A stretch of DNA of 64,000 nucleotides from Alphaproteobacteria bacterium (lineage in GTDB: Bacteria; Pseudomonadota; Alphaproteobacteria; Micavibrionales; Micavibrionaceae), in contig CP065008.1 of the NCBI GenBank assembly GCA_016699735.1, forward strand, positions 186,001-250,000. The letters run 5' to 3'. The position numbers and the translations under genes were made by a program. The notes beneath the pieces are model-generated. The model was not told the origin of the DNA. It saw nothing but the letters and a program-made list of their open reading frames with translations, and made no database searches. Below are positions 8,823 through 17,535 of this stretch, one piece after another (position 1 is the first letter of the stretch; each line of letters begins with the position of its first letter).

Positions 8823-9377
8823 TTAGTCTTCACTCTGCTTGGTCCGCACCCTCCGCCGATGCCCTTTCGGTTGGATGACGGTATGATCGAGCAAAGGCCC
8901 GCCCGGCCGCACAGGACGCTCCGCAAACTTGCCAAGGCAGATCATCCGGTCATAGATCACCAGCGCCGCCGCCACCCCGACATTGACACAGAATTTCATC
9001 GGGATTTTGACAACATGATCGCATCGCGCCGTCAGCTTCGGCGATAGACTGCCCATCTCCGGCCCCAGAACATACGCCGCCCGCAACGGATGGCGAAAAC
9101 TGGGAAGCTCAACGGCATCCTCCGTCAACTCCACCCCGACCAGAACGCAATCCTTGGGCAGTTTCAGCTCTTCGGGTTTTTTATATTGGTAATAGGGCAG
9201 ATGATCGAACGCCCCCGACGTATCGGAGACTTTCAGCTCATGAATATCGATCGACGGCCTGATCGAGAAAAAGAAACTGCCCCCGAAGGCATGGGTCGTC
9301 CGTACGATGGTTCCCGCGTTTTGTTCCTTGCTGATCCCCTCGACCCCGACGCCGAAATACCCGCGCAGCCCGCTCAT
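8823..9377 (-). CDS. SpoU/TrmH-family RNA 2'-O-methyltransferase
   Basis: 184-residue SPOUT-class methyltransferase predicted to 2'-O-methylate RNA. All three family motifs are visible: NAGTIVRTTHAFG (motif 1, catalytic Arg), VLGPEMGSLS (motif 2) and IPMKFCVNVGVAAALVIYD (motif 3, forming the knotted SAM site, with Cys where Ser is usual). It is a bare catalytic domain without the extra RNA-binding domain of RlmB, closer to TrmH/TrmL-size proteins. Its ATG overlaps the stop of the upstream racemase gene (ATGA), so the two are translationally coupled. Which RNA it modifies is not evident. Confidence 0.88.
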   Translation of the reverse strand: MSGLRGYFGVGVEGISKEQNAGTIVRTTHAFGGSFFFSIRPSIDIHELKVSDTSGAFDHLPYYQYKKPEELKLPKDCVLVGVELTEDAVELPSFRHPLRAAYVLGPEMGSLSPKLTARCDHVVKIPMKFCVNVGVAAALVIYDRMICLGKFAERPVRPGGPLLDHTVIQPKGHRRRVRTKQSED

Positions 9378-10081
9378 GCTGCCACCGCCTGTTCATCGAA
9401 GGCAAATGCCGCAGCCTGATCGATATGAATCTGCGTGGTATCGAAGACCGGACACGAAACATCCGGCGGCCCGATCAGCATGGTAATCTCTGTACAACCC
9501 AGTATCACGCCCTGTGCGCCCTGCCCTAAGAGATCATCTATAATGTTCTGATAAACAACGAGGGATTCATCCCGCACGATTCCCCGGCACAATTCATCGT
9601 AAATGATGGCATGGACCTGCGCCCGCCCCGCCGCATCGGGAACAAGGGGCTCTATACCGTGCAAACTCAAGCGCTTCTTATAAAAATCCTGTTCCATCGT
9701 GTAAGCCGTGCCGAGCAGCGCGATGCGTTTCAGCCCGCTGGCCTTGATCCGCTCGGCAGTCGCATCCGCAAGATGGAGAAACGGGATGTTCAGCGCCGCG
9801 AGAACATCATCCGCAAAGCGGTGCATCGTATTGGTCGCCAGCAGAACGAAATCCGCCCCGGCCCGCTCCAGAGATTGCGCCGCCTTTACGATCATCTTCC
9901 CCTGTGTCTCCCAGTCGCCGCGCGCCTTGAGTTCGACAAATTCCCCGAAATCGAGGGAATTGAGCAAAATTCGCGCATTGTGATGCCCGCCCAGCCGCGC
10001 CTGCACCGCCGCATTCAGCCCCTTGTAATACACGATAGTCGATTCCGGGCTTAAGCCCCCGACGATCCCAATGGTTTTCAC
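9374..10081 (-). CDS. aspartate/glutamate racemase family protein (YgeA-like, Thr/Cys type)
   Basis: 235-residue cytoplasmic enzyme that probably interconverts D- and L-amino acids. The N-terminus KTIGIVGGLSPEST is typical of the family. The two catalytic positions are LLATNTMH, where classical racemases have Cys, and ILGCTEI, which keeps its Cys. A Thr/Cys pair is the arrangement described for the E. coli YgeA-type L-aspartate/glutamate racemase, so the substitution is not necessarily inactivating. It forms a two-gene operon with the SpoU methylase through an ATGA overlap. There is no obvious link to peptidoglycan genes. Confidence 0.85.
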   Translation of the reverse strand: MKTIGIVGGLSPESTIVYYKGLNAAVQARLGGHHNARILLNSLDFGEFVELKARGDWETQGKMIVKAAQSLERAGADFVLLATNTMHRFADDVLAALNIPFLHLADATAERIKASGLKRIALLGTAYTMEQDFYKKRLSLHGIEPLVPDAAGRAQVHAIIYDELCRGIVRDESLVVYQNIIDDLLGQGAQGVILGCTEITMLIGPPDVSCPVFDTTQIHIDQAAAFAFDEQAVAA

Positions 10082-10144
10082 GCGCCAGTATCTCCTAAAA
10101 AAATATGCAGGAAGTTTATCCGCGAAGTAAAACGAAGGAAAGCT

Positions 10145-11353
10145 TTAAGAGACAAACCGCTCCAGCCGATCCAGCGCATCCAGAAGCTTTGTCTCCGAAC
10201 AGGCGAAGGCCAGCCGGATGAATCCGCGCCCGCAATCCCCGAAGGAACACCCCGGCGCCAGAGACAACCCCGCCTCGTCGATCAAACGCGTACAGAAGGC
10301 GATGCAGTCTTCCTCGCCCGCAGCCTTGAAAAACGCATAAAAGCTCGACTCCGGCCGCACAATCGAGATTTTCGGCATCTGCGCGAAACGGTCCATCAGC
10401 AGATCGAGATTCGACCGCCACAACGTCATCTGCTCGGTCAGGAACCCTTCGCCCTGCCGCAGCGCCGCCAGTGCGCCATATTGGGTAAAGCTCGGCGGCC
10501 CCATATTGTTGTAAACCGCCAGATCGCAGATTTTCATCTCGGCAGAAGACGGCCCGACAATCCAGCCCAGCCGCCAGCCCGTCATCGCCCAGGTCTTTGA
10601 AAAACTGTTAATCACCAGCAGCAGATCGTCCGGCTCCGAAACATCAAGGAAGCTCGGCGCCCGCACCTGCCCGTAGACAGTCCGTGTGTAAACCTCATCG
10701 GCCACCACCCAGATCCCGCGTTCGCGGGCAAAATCCATGACCGCTTTCATTTCCGCCGTCGTCATGACCCAGCCCGTCGGATTGGACGGCGTAACGATCA
10801 TGATCGCTTTGGTGGCAGGCGTACAGGCCGCAAACAAGCGGTTCAAATCAAGCAGCCAGCCTTTGCCGTCAACGTAGTTCATGCCGACCTGTTTGATTTT
10901 GGCTTCGGCGATTTCCATCGCACTCATCAGGTTTTTCCAGATCGGCGTCAGCGCCACGACCTCATCGCCGCTGTTGATAATGGCTGCCAACGACAGATGC
11001 ACGGCCGTCGTGCCGGAACTGGTGACAAAAAAACGGTTCTGAGGAATATCAAGCCCATAGATATTCTTATAATAGGTGGAAAGCTCCGCCCGCAGCTCAG
11101 GATGGCCGAGGATCGGGGCATAAAACGTCTTGTTCTCCTCCTTCAGAGCCTTCATCGCCGCATCGCAGATGAAGGAGGGAGTCGGCAAACTCCCCTCGCC
11201 TTGCGCGAGCGAGACGACCTCCGGCTTCGTCCGCGCATAGCGCAGAAGATCGGTGCCGGGATTAGGCGTTAAATTCTCGATGGTCGTGTTATAGGGTGTC
11301 ATGCGCGAACTCAAAGGCAGTTTCACGATTTCTTTTACAGGGCTCTGTGGCAT
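10145..11353 (-). CDS. class I/II PLP-dependent aminotransferase (aspartate aminotransferase-like)
   Basis: Transfers amino groups between amino and 2-oxo acids using pyridoxal phosphate. About 402 residues from the start I prefer (MPQSPVKEIVK, ATG 11353, preceded by GGAACTATTGAA); a longer frame reaches 11503 but that extension is low-complexity and overlaps the leader region. The PLP lysine is in SFSKTWAMTGWRLGW, the substrate Asn/Pro segment is VTPSNPTGWV, the Asp contact is WVVADEVYTR, and the C-terminal Arg is in GFIRLAFA. It resembles the aspartate aminotransferase subgroup of fold type I. Substrate specificity cannot be fixed from sequence. A candidate Ala-rich leader ORF lies upstream. 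Confidence 0.9.
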   Translation of the reverse strand: MPQSPVKEIVKLPLSSRMTPYNTTIENLTPNPGTDLLRYARTKPEVVSLAQGEGSLPTPSFICDAAMKALKEENKTFYAPILGHPELRAELSTYYKNIYGLDIPQNRFFVTSSGTTAVHLSLAAIINSGDEVVALTPIWKNLMSAMEIAEAKIKQVGMNYVDGKGWLLDLNRLFAACTPATKAIMIVTPSNPTGWVMTTAEMKAVMDFARERGIWVVADEVYTRTVYGQVRAPSFLDVSEPDDLLLVINSFSKTWAMTGWRLGWIVGPSSAEMKICDLAVYNNMGPPSFTQYGALAALRQGEGFLTEQMTLWRSNLDLLMDRFAQMPKISIVRPESSFYAFFKAAGEEDCIAFCTRLIDEAGLSLAPGCSFGDCGRGFIRLAFACSETKLLDALDRLERFVS

Positions 11354-11483
11354 TTCAATAGTTCCAAAATTCTGGTTTTTGAAGTTTTGACCTGAAAAAA
11401 GGCGCAAAACCTCTGTTTTTTCTGTTCCGGTGCTCGGGGGGTGTTCTAAACGCGCTCTTGCGCTATGGGCGAATATCGTGCGG

Positions 11484-11573
11484 CTAGGCCGCCGCTGCTG
11501 CAACCGCTGCTGCTGCGAAAGCCGTTGCGGCCCCGCGATTCAGATCAACTCTTTCGACAGCGAAAATATTCAT
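11484..11573 (-). CDS. candidate Ala-rich leader peptide, 29 residues
   Basis: A short frame, ATG 11573 to TAG 11484, begins MNIFAVERVDLNRGA and ends in a run of nearly all alanine codons; 14 of the 29 residues are Ala by my count. It sits in the 5' leader of the aminotransferase gene on the same strand, about 130 bases before its start. Such amino-acid runs are the hallmark of attenuation leaders, but no good ribosome binding site and no strong terminator-antiterminator pair is visible. The alternative is a chance frame in a GCN repeat. Confidence 0.25.
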   Translation of the reverse strand: MNIFAVERVDLNRGAATAFAAAAVAAAAA

Positions 11574-11622
11574 AATAGTAGAGAAACACGATTTAAGCGC
11601 GTCCTGCAAGTGCTTTTTTCGC

Positions 11623-13617
11623 CTAACTCTTCAATTCCTCAAGATTTTTATAGAGATCGAGACTTTCCGGGTTGGCCAGCGCCTCCACGTTCTTGATTTT
11701 CCGCCCGTGGATGACATCCCTAACGGCCAGCTCAGTGATTTTTCCGCTTTTGGTCCGCGGAATATCGGAAACCGCGATAATTTTCGCCGGAACATGGCGC
11801 GGCGAAGCCCCGTTGCGGATCTTCGTCTTGATCTCCTTGATCAAATTCTCATCCAGCGCCCAGCCTTTCTTGAGAATCACGAACAGGATGACCCGCACAT
11901 CGTCCTCCCAGTCCTGCCCGACGGCGATAGATTCCCGCACAGCCTCCACCTGCTCCACCTGCCGATAAATCTCGGCGGTCCCGATGCGGACACCTCCGGG
12001 ATTGAGGGTTGCATCGCTGCGCCCGTGAATGATCAGCCCGCCATGCGCGGTCTTCTCCACCCAGTCGCCGTGAACCCAGATATTGTCGAACCGTTCGAAG
12101 TAAGCCGCTTTGTATTTAACCCGCTCGGGATCGTTCCAGAAGGAAACGGGCATACACGGAAAAGGCTTCGTGCAGACCAACTCCCCCGCGCTGATTGTCG
12201 CCGGCTGCGCCTGCTCGTCGAACACATCCACCGCCATCCCCAACCCCGCCGCTTGAATCTCGCCCCGCCAGACCGGAGAGATCGGATTGCCCAGCATGAA
12301 GCACGAAACGATATCCGTCCCCCCGGAGATCGAGGCGAGATGCAGGTCGGACTTAATCGACGCATAGACATAATCAAAGCTCTCATGAACCAGGGGTGAC
12401 CCGGTGGAGGTCAAAGTGCGGAGCGCCGAAAGGTCATGCGTCTTCCCCGGCGCCAGATGATGCGACTTCAGCGCATCAATATATTTCGCCGACGTCCCAA
12501 AAAGCGTACACCCATGCTTCGCGGTATAATCCCAAAGGACATTCCCGTCAGGATGGAACGGCGATCCGTCGAACAGCAGAAGCGTTGCCCCGGACGCCAA
12601 CCCCGTCACCAGCCAGTTCCACATCATCCACCCGCAGGTGGTGAAATAAAACACTTTATCCCCCGGCTTGATATCGCAATGCAGACGATGTTCCTTGAGA
12701 TGCTGCAGCAATGTCCCCCCATGCCCGTGGACAATACATTTCGGGATGCCTGTCGTCCCGGAGGAAAAGAGGATAAACAGCGGATGATTGAAAGGAACCC
12801 GCGTAAAGGCGATCTCCTTGGGCTGAAAATCGGCTACAAAATCACCGGAGCTGACAGAGTCCTGAAGATTCTCAGGCTTGAGAGCAGAACCCGCAAAGGG
12901 AATAACCACGGTCTTTTTCAAACCCTTCAGCGCGGGCTGAACATCCTTGACCTTGGGCAGGCAATCCATCACCTTCCCGTTATAATAATATCCGTCAACG
13001 GTAATCAGAATCTTCGGCTCAATCTGCCCGAAACGGTCAATCACCCCCTGTACGCCAAAATCCGGCGAGGCCGAAGACCAGATCGCCCCAAGAGAAACCG
13101 CCGCCAGAGCGGCGATAATCGTTTCAGGAATGTTAGGCAGATAAGCCGCGACACGATCACCTACGCCGACCCCTTCACGGATGAACGCCTGCTGCCAGAG
13201 GCTGACCTGATCGTAAAGCGTCGCATAGGTAAGTGAAGACTCTTCACCTTGTTCATTACGGAAAATAATCGCGGTGACGGAGTCCCTTTGCCGCAGGTTG
13301 TTTTCGGCATAATTGATTTTGCCTTCGGGAAAAAACTGCGCCCCGAGCATCTTTCCGCCATGGGAATCGAGGATTTTACCCCCCTTATCCCCCTGTACAT
13401 CGCAAAAATCCCACAAAAAATCCCAAAATTGTTCGGAATGTTCGACCGACCAGCGCCAAAGCCCGTCATAATCCACAAATTTCACGCCCTTTTTCGCCCC
13501 CAGCGCCTGCATAAAGAGATAAAGCGTAGTAGATTCGATCTGCTCCTGGGAGGGTGCCCAAAGCGGCTTTTGCGAAACGTCGGCTGTTTTTTCTAGGCTG
13601 GTCTTCTGACTGTTCAT
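11623..13617 (-). CDS. aacS: acetoacetate--CoA ligase (acetoacetyl-CoA synthetase)
   Basis: Activates acetoacetate to acetoacetyl-CoA with ATP, recovering ketone bodies or PHB breakdown products. 664 residues from ATG 13617 (MNSQKTSLEK), the usual length. Landmarks: LFSSGTTGIPKCIVHG (AMP-binding loop), TCGWMMWNW, SISGGTDIVSCF, WVHGDWVEKTAHGG and the acyl-CoA synthetase hinge HGRSDATLNPGG. The C-terminal catalytic Lys is in RTKSGKITE, also the site acetylated in relatives. The GGTDIVSCF block and overall pattern separate it from acetyl-CoA synthetase. It is transcribed towards the aminotransferase, 269 bp away. Confidence 0.95.
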   Translation of the reverse strand: MNSQKTSLEKTADVSQKPLWAPSQEQIESTTLYLFMQALGAKKGVKFVDYDGLWRWSVEHSEQFWDFLWDFCDVQGDKGGKILDSHGGKMLGAQFFPEGKINYAENNLRQRDSVTAIIFRNEQGEESSLTYATLYDQVSLWQQAFIREGVGVGDRVAAYLPNIPETIIAALAAVSLGAIWSSASPDFGVQGVIDRFGQIEPKILITVDGYYYNGKVMDCLPKVKDVQPALKGLKKTVVIPFAGSALKPENLQDSVSSGDFVADFQPKEIAFTRVPFNHPLFILFSSGTTGIPKCIVHGHGGTLLQHLKEHRLHCDIKPGDKVFYFTTCGWMMWNWLVTGLASGATLLLFDGSPFHPDGNVLWDYTAKHGCTLFGTSAKYIDALKSHHLAPGKTHDLSALRTLTSTGSPLVHESFDYVYASIKSDLHLASISGGTDIVSCFMLGNPISPVWRGEIQAAGLGMAVDVFDEQAQPATISAGELVCTKPFPCMPVSFWNDPERVKYKAAYFERFDNIWVHGDWVEKTAHGGLIIHGRSDATLNPGGVRIGTAEIYRQVEQVEAVRESIAVGQDWEDDVRVILFVILKKGWALDENLIKEIKTKIRNGASPRHVPAKIIAVSDIPRTKSGKITELAVRDVIHGRKIKNVEALANPESLDLYKNLEELKS

Positions 13618-13725
13618 GGTGCAAATATTAGCGTGTTTCCGGTAACGGGACATTAACAAAGGCCGAATAACCTGTATACAGGGTACAAACCTTAAAAACC
13701 CCGCAATTCTAAAGGGATAATCAAC

Positions 13726-15981
13726 ATGAAAGCAAGAGGCGGCCGCAGAACATTCACCGCAGTCAGGCCATTTCTGGTTTTGGCGCTGGCAGTTTTTGCT
13801 CTGTGGACCCCCGTCCCTTCACACGCTGAAAACCCCGGAGGCGAGCCGGACCATTATGTCGATGTCCGCATCCTTGCGGAAAAGAACACGGTTGAAGCCG
13901 GATCGACAATCACTCTGGCCATCGAACATACGATCTATCCCCACTGGCATCTGTACTGGTCGAATCCCGGCGATTCCGGCCTGCCCATCCGCATCAAATG
14001 GACCCTGCCCGAAGGTTTCGAGATGGGTGAAATCATCTGGCCGGTCCCCAGCAAGATTTTTGTCGAACCTCTAGCAAACTATGGCTATCACGAAAAAGTC
14101 ACCCTGTTGCAGAATCTGACAGTTCCGCAGACATTACCCGAAGGTATACAAACCCTGCACGCCAAAATCGATATGCTGGTCTGTAACGATGTCTGCATCC
14201 CCGAAACGGCGGAAATCGAGCTTAAACTCAACGATCCTGCAGAAGCCTCGCAGGACAACACGGCGATTATCAATGCGGCGAAGGAAAAGATGCCGCCCGA
14301 ACTGGCCGGAACGTTCACCTTCAGCGAAGCCGACAAAAAGCTGGTCATGCGCCTCACACCCGAAGACACGTCATTTCTTCAAGACGTACAGATTGAAACC
14401 GCAGAGTTCTTTCCTGAAGAATGGGGAATCTTAAACCACTTCCCGCAACCGGAAACAAAACTCGAAGACGGAACAATCACGATCCACCACCCCAGAGGCG
14501 ATATCGCCATCGACAAGCTGGAAAAGCTCAAAGGCCTTCTCACCTTCAAGAACAAACAAGGCATCTATCACGGCTACGCCCTGACCGCCCAACCGGAAAA
14601 CTCCAAGCAGGGAGCGGCAGCCCCGGTCACATCCGACGGCAGCAAGCAAGTACAAAACTCCGCCACACCCTCAAACGCCAAACCCGAGATTTCCTCCTTC
14701 ACAACGGCTCTGTTTTTCGCCTTTCTTGGAGGCTTGATCCTGAACCTGATGCCCTGCGTGTTTCCGATCATCTCGATGAAAGCCCTGAGTCTGGCCAAAC
14801 TCTCCGGCAAGGAAAAAGCCGAAGCCCGCCTGCATGGGCTGTCCTACACCGCCGGAGTCATCGCCAGTTTTATTATCGTCGGTATGATGCTGGTCTTTCT
14901 GAAAACCGCAGGCTCCTCCATCGGCTGGGGCTTCCAGTTACAAAACCCCGTCGTCGTGGCCGCTCTAGCCTATATCCTCTTCCTCGTGGGCCTGAACCTG
15001 ATGGGGTTTTTCGAAATCGGCATGGGCTTGGGCAATATCGGCAACCAGCTCACCAATAAACACTCGATGGCCGGAAGCTTTTTTACCGGAACACTGGCGA
15101 CCGTCGTTGCCACCCCCTGCATGGCCCCTTTTATGGCCGCCGCCCTCGGCTATGCTCTGGTGCAGAGCGCAGGTGTGGCCTTGAGCATCTTTATTGCGCT
15201 CGGCTTCGGTCTGGCCTTCCCGTATCTTCTTTTGTGCTACATCCCCGCCGCGCAGAAACTCCTGCCCCGCCCCGGCGCCTGGATGAAAACCTTCAAGCAA
15301 TTCCTTGCCTTCCCGATGTTCGGCTTCTCGATCTGGCTGATCAGCATCCTCGCCCAGCAGGCCGGACCCGAAGGCGTGTTTCTGACCCTTCTGGGAATGT
15401 TATTCCTCTCCATGGCCGTTTGGTTGACACACTTCAAAAAACCCCTGTGCAGTTGCGGAATCATGTCCCGCACCCCCCTGCTGATTTGCCTTGCTCTGCC
15501 GCTCATGTCCCTGATGGCCGTCGCCGAAATCCCCACAGCGGGCGCAGTCCCGTTAACCGAAGGCTCGTTCGGCGAAACCTATTCTCCGGCAAAGCTGGCC
15601 GCCCTTCTGGAGACCCAAGACCCCGTCTTCGTCGAAATGACCGCCGCCTGGTGCATCACCTGCAAGGTCAATCACCGTCTGGCCATCGACATCGACTCCA
15701 CGCATAAAGCCTTTAAGGAGGCCAACGTCCAATACCTCATCGGCGACTGGACAAATTATGACAAAGAAATAACCGCCTATTTGGAAAGTTTCGGGCGTTC
15801 GGGTGTTCCCGTCTATGTCTTCTATGGCGCCCCGGATCATACAGGCAAACGACCGGAACCCGTCCTGCTCCCGCAGCTCCTCACCCCCGGCATCGTCCAC
15901 GAAGCCGTCCAGAAAGGTAAGAAGGTAGCCGCTCCGCTTTCAGAGGCAAACGCAAGACTGAACCGCACACCAAATTTATAA
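13726..15981 (+). CDS. ScsB/DsbD-like membrane thiol:disulfide reductase
   Basis: Carries electrons from cytoplasmic thioredoxin to the periplasm. 751 residues with a signal peptide, then an N-terminal periplasmic domain of the DsbC-corrector type (YPHWHLYWSNPGDSGLP) with a Cys pair in VCNDVCIPE. The membrane domain of about eight segments follows from about residue 325, with its two redox cysteines in NLMPCVFPI and ATPCMAPF, and a C-terminal thioredoxin-like domain ends the protein with WCITCK. The N-terminal domain matches the ScsB subfamily more than E. coli DsbD. The next gene encodes a PRXL-like peroxiredoxin, the partner known for Caulobacter ScsB. A good AAGGG Shine-Dalgarno precedes ATG 13726. 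Confidence 0.9.
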   Translation: MKARGGRRTFTAVRPFLVLALAVFALWTPVPSHAENPGGEPDHYVDVRILAEKNTVEAGSTITLAIEHTIYPHWHLYWSNPGDSGLPIRIKWTLPEGFEMGEIIWPVPSKIFVEPLANYGYHEKVTLLQNLTVPQTLPEGIQTLHAKIDMLVCNDVCIPETAEIELKLNDPAEASQDNTAIINAAKEKMPPELAGTFTFSEADKKLVMRLTPEDTSFLQDVQIETAEFFPEEWGILNHFPQPETKLEDGTITIHHPRGDIAIDKLEKLKGLLTFKNKQGIYHGYALTAQPENSKQGAAAPVTSDGSKQVQNSATPSNAKPEISSFTTALFFAFLGGLILNLMPCVFPIISMKALSLAKLSGKEKAEARLHGLSYTAGVIASFIIVGMMLVFLKTAGSSIGWGFQLQNPVVVAALAYILFLVGLNLMGFFEIGMGLGNIGNQLTNKHSMAGSFFTGTLATVVATPCMAPFMAAALGYALVQSAGVALSIFIALGFGLAFPYLLLCYIPAAQKLLPRPGAWMKTFKQFLAFPMFGFSIWLISILAQQAGPEGVFLTLLGMLFLSMAVWLTHFKKPLCSCGIMSRTPLLICLALPLMSLMAVAEIPTAGAVPLTEGSFGETYSPAKLAALLETQDPVFVEMTAAWCITCKVNHRLAIDIDSTHKAFKEANVQYLIGDWTNYDKEITAYLESFGRSGVPVYVFYGAPDHTGKRPEPVLLPQLLTPGIVHEAVQKGKKVAAPLSEANARLNRTPNL

Positions 15982-16062
15982 AAATTTTGTAACTTTCGTG
16001 ACTCCTCGGCGAACAAACGGGTAAGTTCACCCCATCTGAAACCCGTTTGAGGAGACTCTCTT

Positions 16063-16695
16063 ATGCTTTTACATAAATCAAGAAAACTCATACTTGCGCT
16101 GGCACTGGTGCCGTTTGCGCTCGGTGCAACCCCGGCCTTCGCGGTTGCTGAAGTCGGCCAGCCCGCACCGGACTTTACCGCCACCGACATTAAAGGCAAT
16201 GAAGTTAAGCTCAGCGACCTCAAGGGCAAGAACGTCGTCCTCGAATGGACCAACCAGGAATGCCCGTTCGTGGTCAAGCATTACAAATCCGGCAATATGC
16301 AGGCCGTCCAGAAAACAGCCACCGAAGGCGGCGCGGTCTGGATTTCGATTAACTCCTCTGCACCCGGTATGCAGGGCAACACCACCGCTGAGGAAGCCGT
16401 TAAGATCGAAACTGACGCGGGCGTTCACTCCACGAACCGCATTCTCGACCCGAACGGCGATATCGGCCAGCTCTACGGCGCCAAAACCACCCCGCATATG
16501 TTTGTCATCAATGCCGAAGGCAATGTGGCTTACGCCGGGGCGATTGACAGCGTTGCCGACGCCGACCCCGCCAGCATCGCGGGCGCAAGCAACTACGTTC
16601 TGGCCGCTCTGGACGACCTGAAGGCCGGCAACCCCGTCCAGACGCCGACCACCACCCCCTACGGCTGCGGCGTTAAATACAAGGCGACCAACTAA
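16063..16695 (+). CDS. periplasmic peroxiredoxin-like protein (PRXL type)
   Basis: 210-residue exported thioredoxin-fold protein with a clear signal peptide (KLILALALVPFALGATPAFA). The AhpC/TSA-type core starts at VGQPAPDFTATDIKGNEV. The active-site Cys is in TNQECPFVVKHY, and a second Cys near the end (TPYGCGVKY) can serve as the resolving thiol. This combination matches the PRXL family that scavenges peroxide in the envelope and is recycled by ScsB-type reductases, and the ScsB-like gene lies 80 bp upstream. A strong GAGGAG ribosome binding site and a terminator downstream suggest high expression. Confidence 0.85.
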   Translation: MLLHKSRKLILALALVPFALGATPAFAVAEVGQPAPDFTATDIKGNEVKLSDLKGKNVVLEWTNQECPFVVKHYKSGNMQAVQKTATEGGAVWISINSSAPGMQGNTTAEEAVKIETDAGVHSTNRILDPNGDIGQLYGAKTTPHMFVINAEGNVAYAGAIDSVADADPASIAGASNYVLAALDDLKAGNPVQTPTTTPYGCGVKYKATN

Positions 16696-16721
16696 CCGAT
16701 TTTTTTAGCCACCCGAGAGTT

Positions 16722-16756
16722 CCGGCCCGAAAAATCTTTCGGGCCGGCTTTCTTTT
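16722..16756 (+). terminator. rho-independent terminator after the PRXL gene
   Basis: An 11-bp perfect stem CCGGCCCGAAA / TTTCGGGCCGG with a 4-base loop is followed by CTTTCTTTT. It closes the scsB-like/PRXL unit 27 bp after the stop codon. Confidence 0.9.
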
Positions 16757-16875
16757 GACAAAGATTTTGATAGGGATATCCTCAAGGAATTTACATAGAA
16801 CGCTTGCAGCAGCCTGAAAATTTTCTTAACATTTAAAGGCTGTATGTACTGATTCCTTTATTCATTTTCGCTTGA

Positions 16876-17535
16876 ATGTCCGCCACAAAACAAAACAATA
16901 GCCCGACGCAGGGCATCTCTCTCCGTGACCGCAAATCGGAACCGGCCCGCTGCGCGTTTTCCGAAAGCGGAGAGATTGTTTTTGCCTCCGACTCTTTCTA
17001 TGATCTCGTGGGTCTTACGAATGAAGGCGTAAAAAACGGCGCCAGTCTGTACGACGTTTTTATCTTCGAGGATGAAAGGGGGGAAATCTTTCCCGACCCG
17101 AAGACCCTGCAGTCGGATATTCACGCGCTCAGGCTGAAAACGGACCGCTCGATGATCCGTTTCCAGTTGGACTGGCTGGAAACCTCAGATCACAAGCGTT
17201 TCCTCATCGCCTCGCAGACCGACAAATCGTCCCGCAAGATCGGGCCGGAGGACACCGGAGCGATTCTAACCAAAATCAACAAGGCGCTGGCGGGAAAACA
17301 AGGGCAGCCCGAAGACACGCCCCGCGTGATCCGGGAACAGAGCGAGCTTCTCCTGTTCATGGGAATGTCGCAGGATATAATGCTGGTCCTCGACCGCAGT
17401 GGCGTCATCCTGCGCTCCAATAACATCTTCTTCGACCGGATCGGCTACCGTCCGGCCGAAATGGAGGGATTGAATTTTCTGGATTTTTTCCCCCAGGCGA
17501 CAAACCCAATACGCTCACCCATTTCGTGGGTATAA
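16876..17535 (+). pseudogene. PAS-domain N-terminal part of a histidine kinase, split by a frameshift
   Basis: 219-codon frame starting MSATKQNNSPTQ. It holds a PAS-like sensor segment (about residues 25-100), then a second PAS domain that begins MLVLDRSGVILRSNN and is cut in mid-domain. The expected continuation is in the next frame, beginning within 17490-17530: with one extra base in the T6C5 run at 17484-17494 the text reads on as PGDKPNTLTHFVGIKRAIE. The two halves together make a single PAS-PAS-PAS histidine kinase of about 660 residues. The cause may be a true mutation, a sequencing error in a homopolymer, or slippage during expression. Confidence 0.75.
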
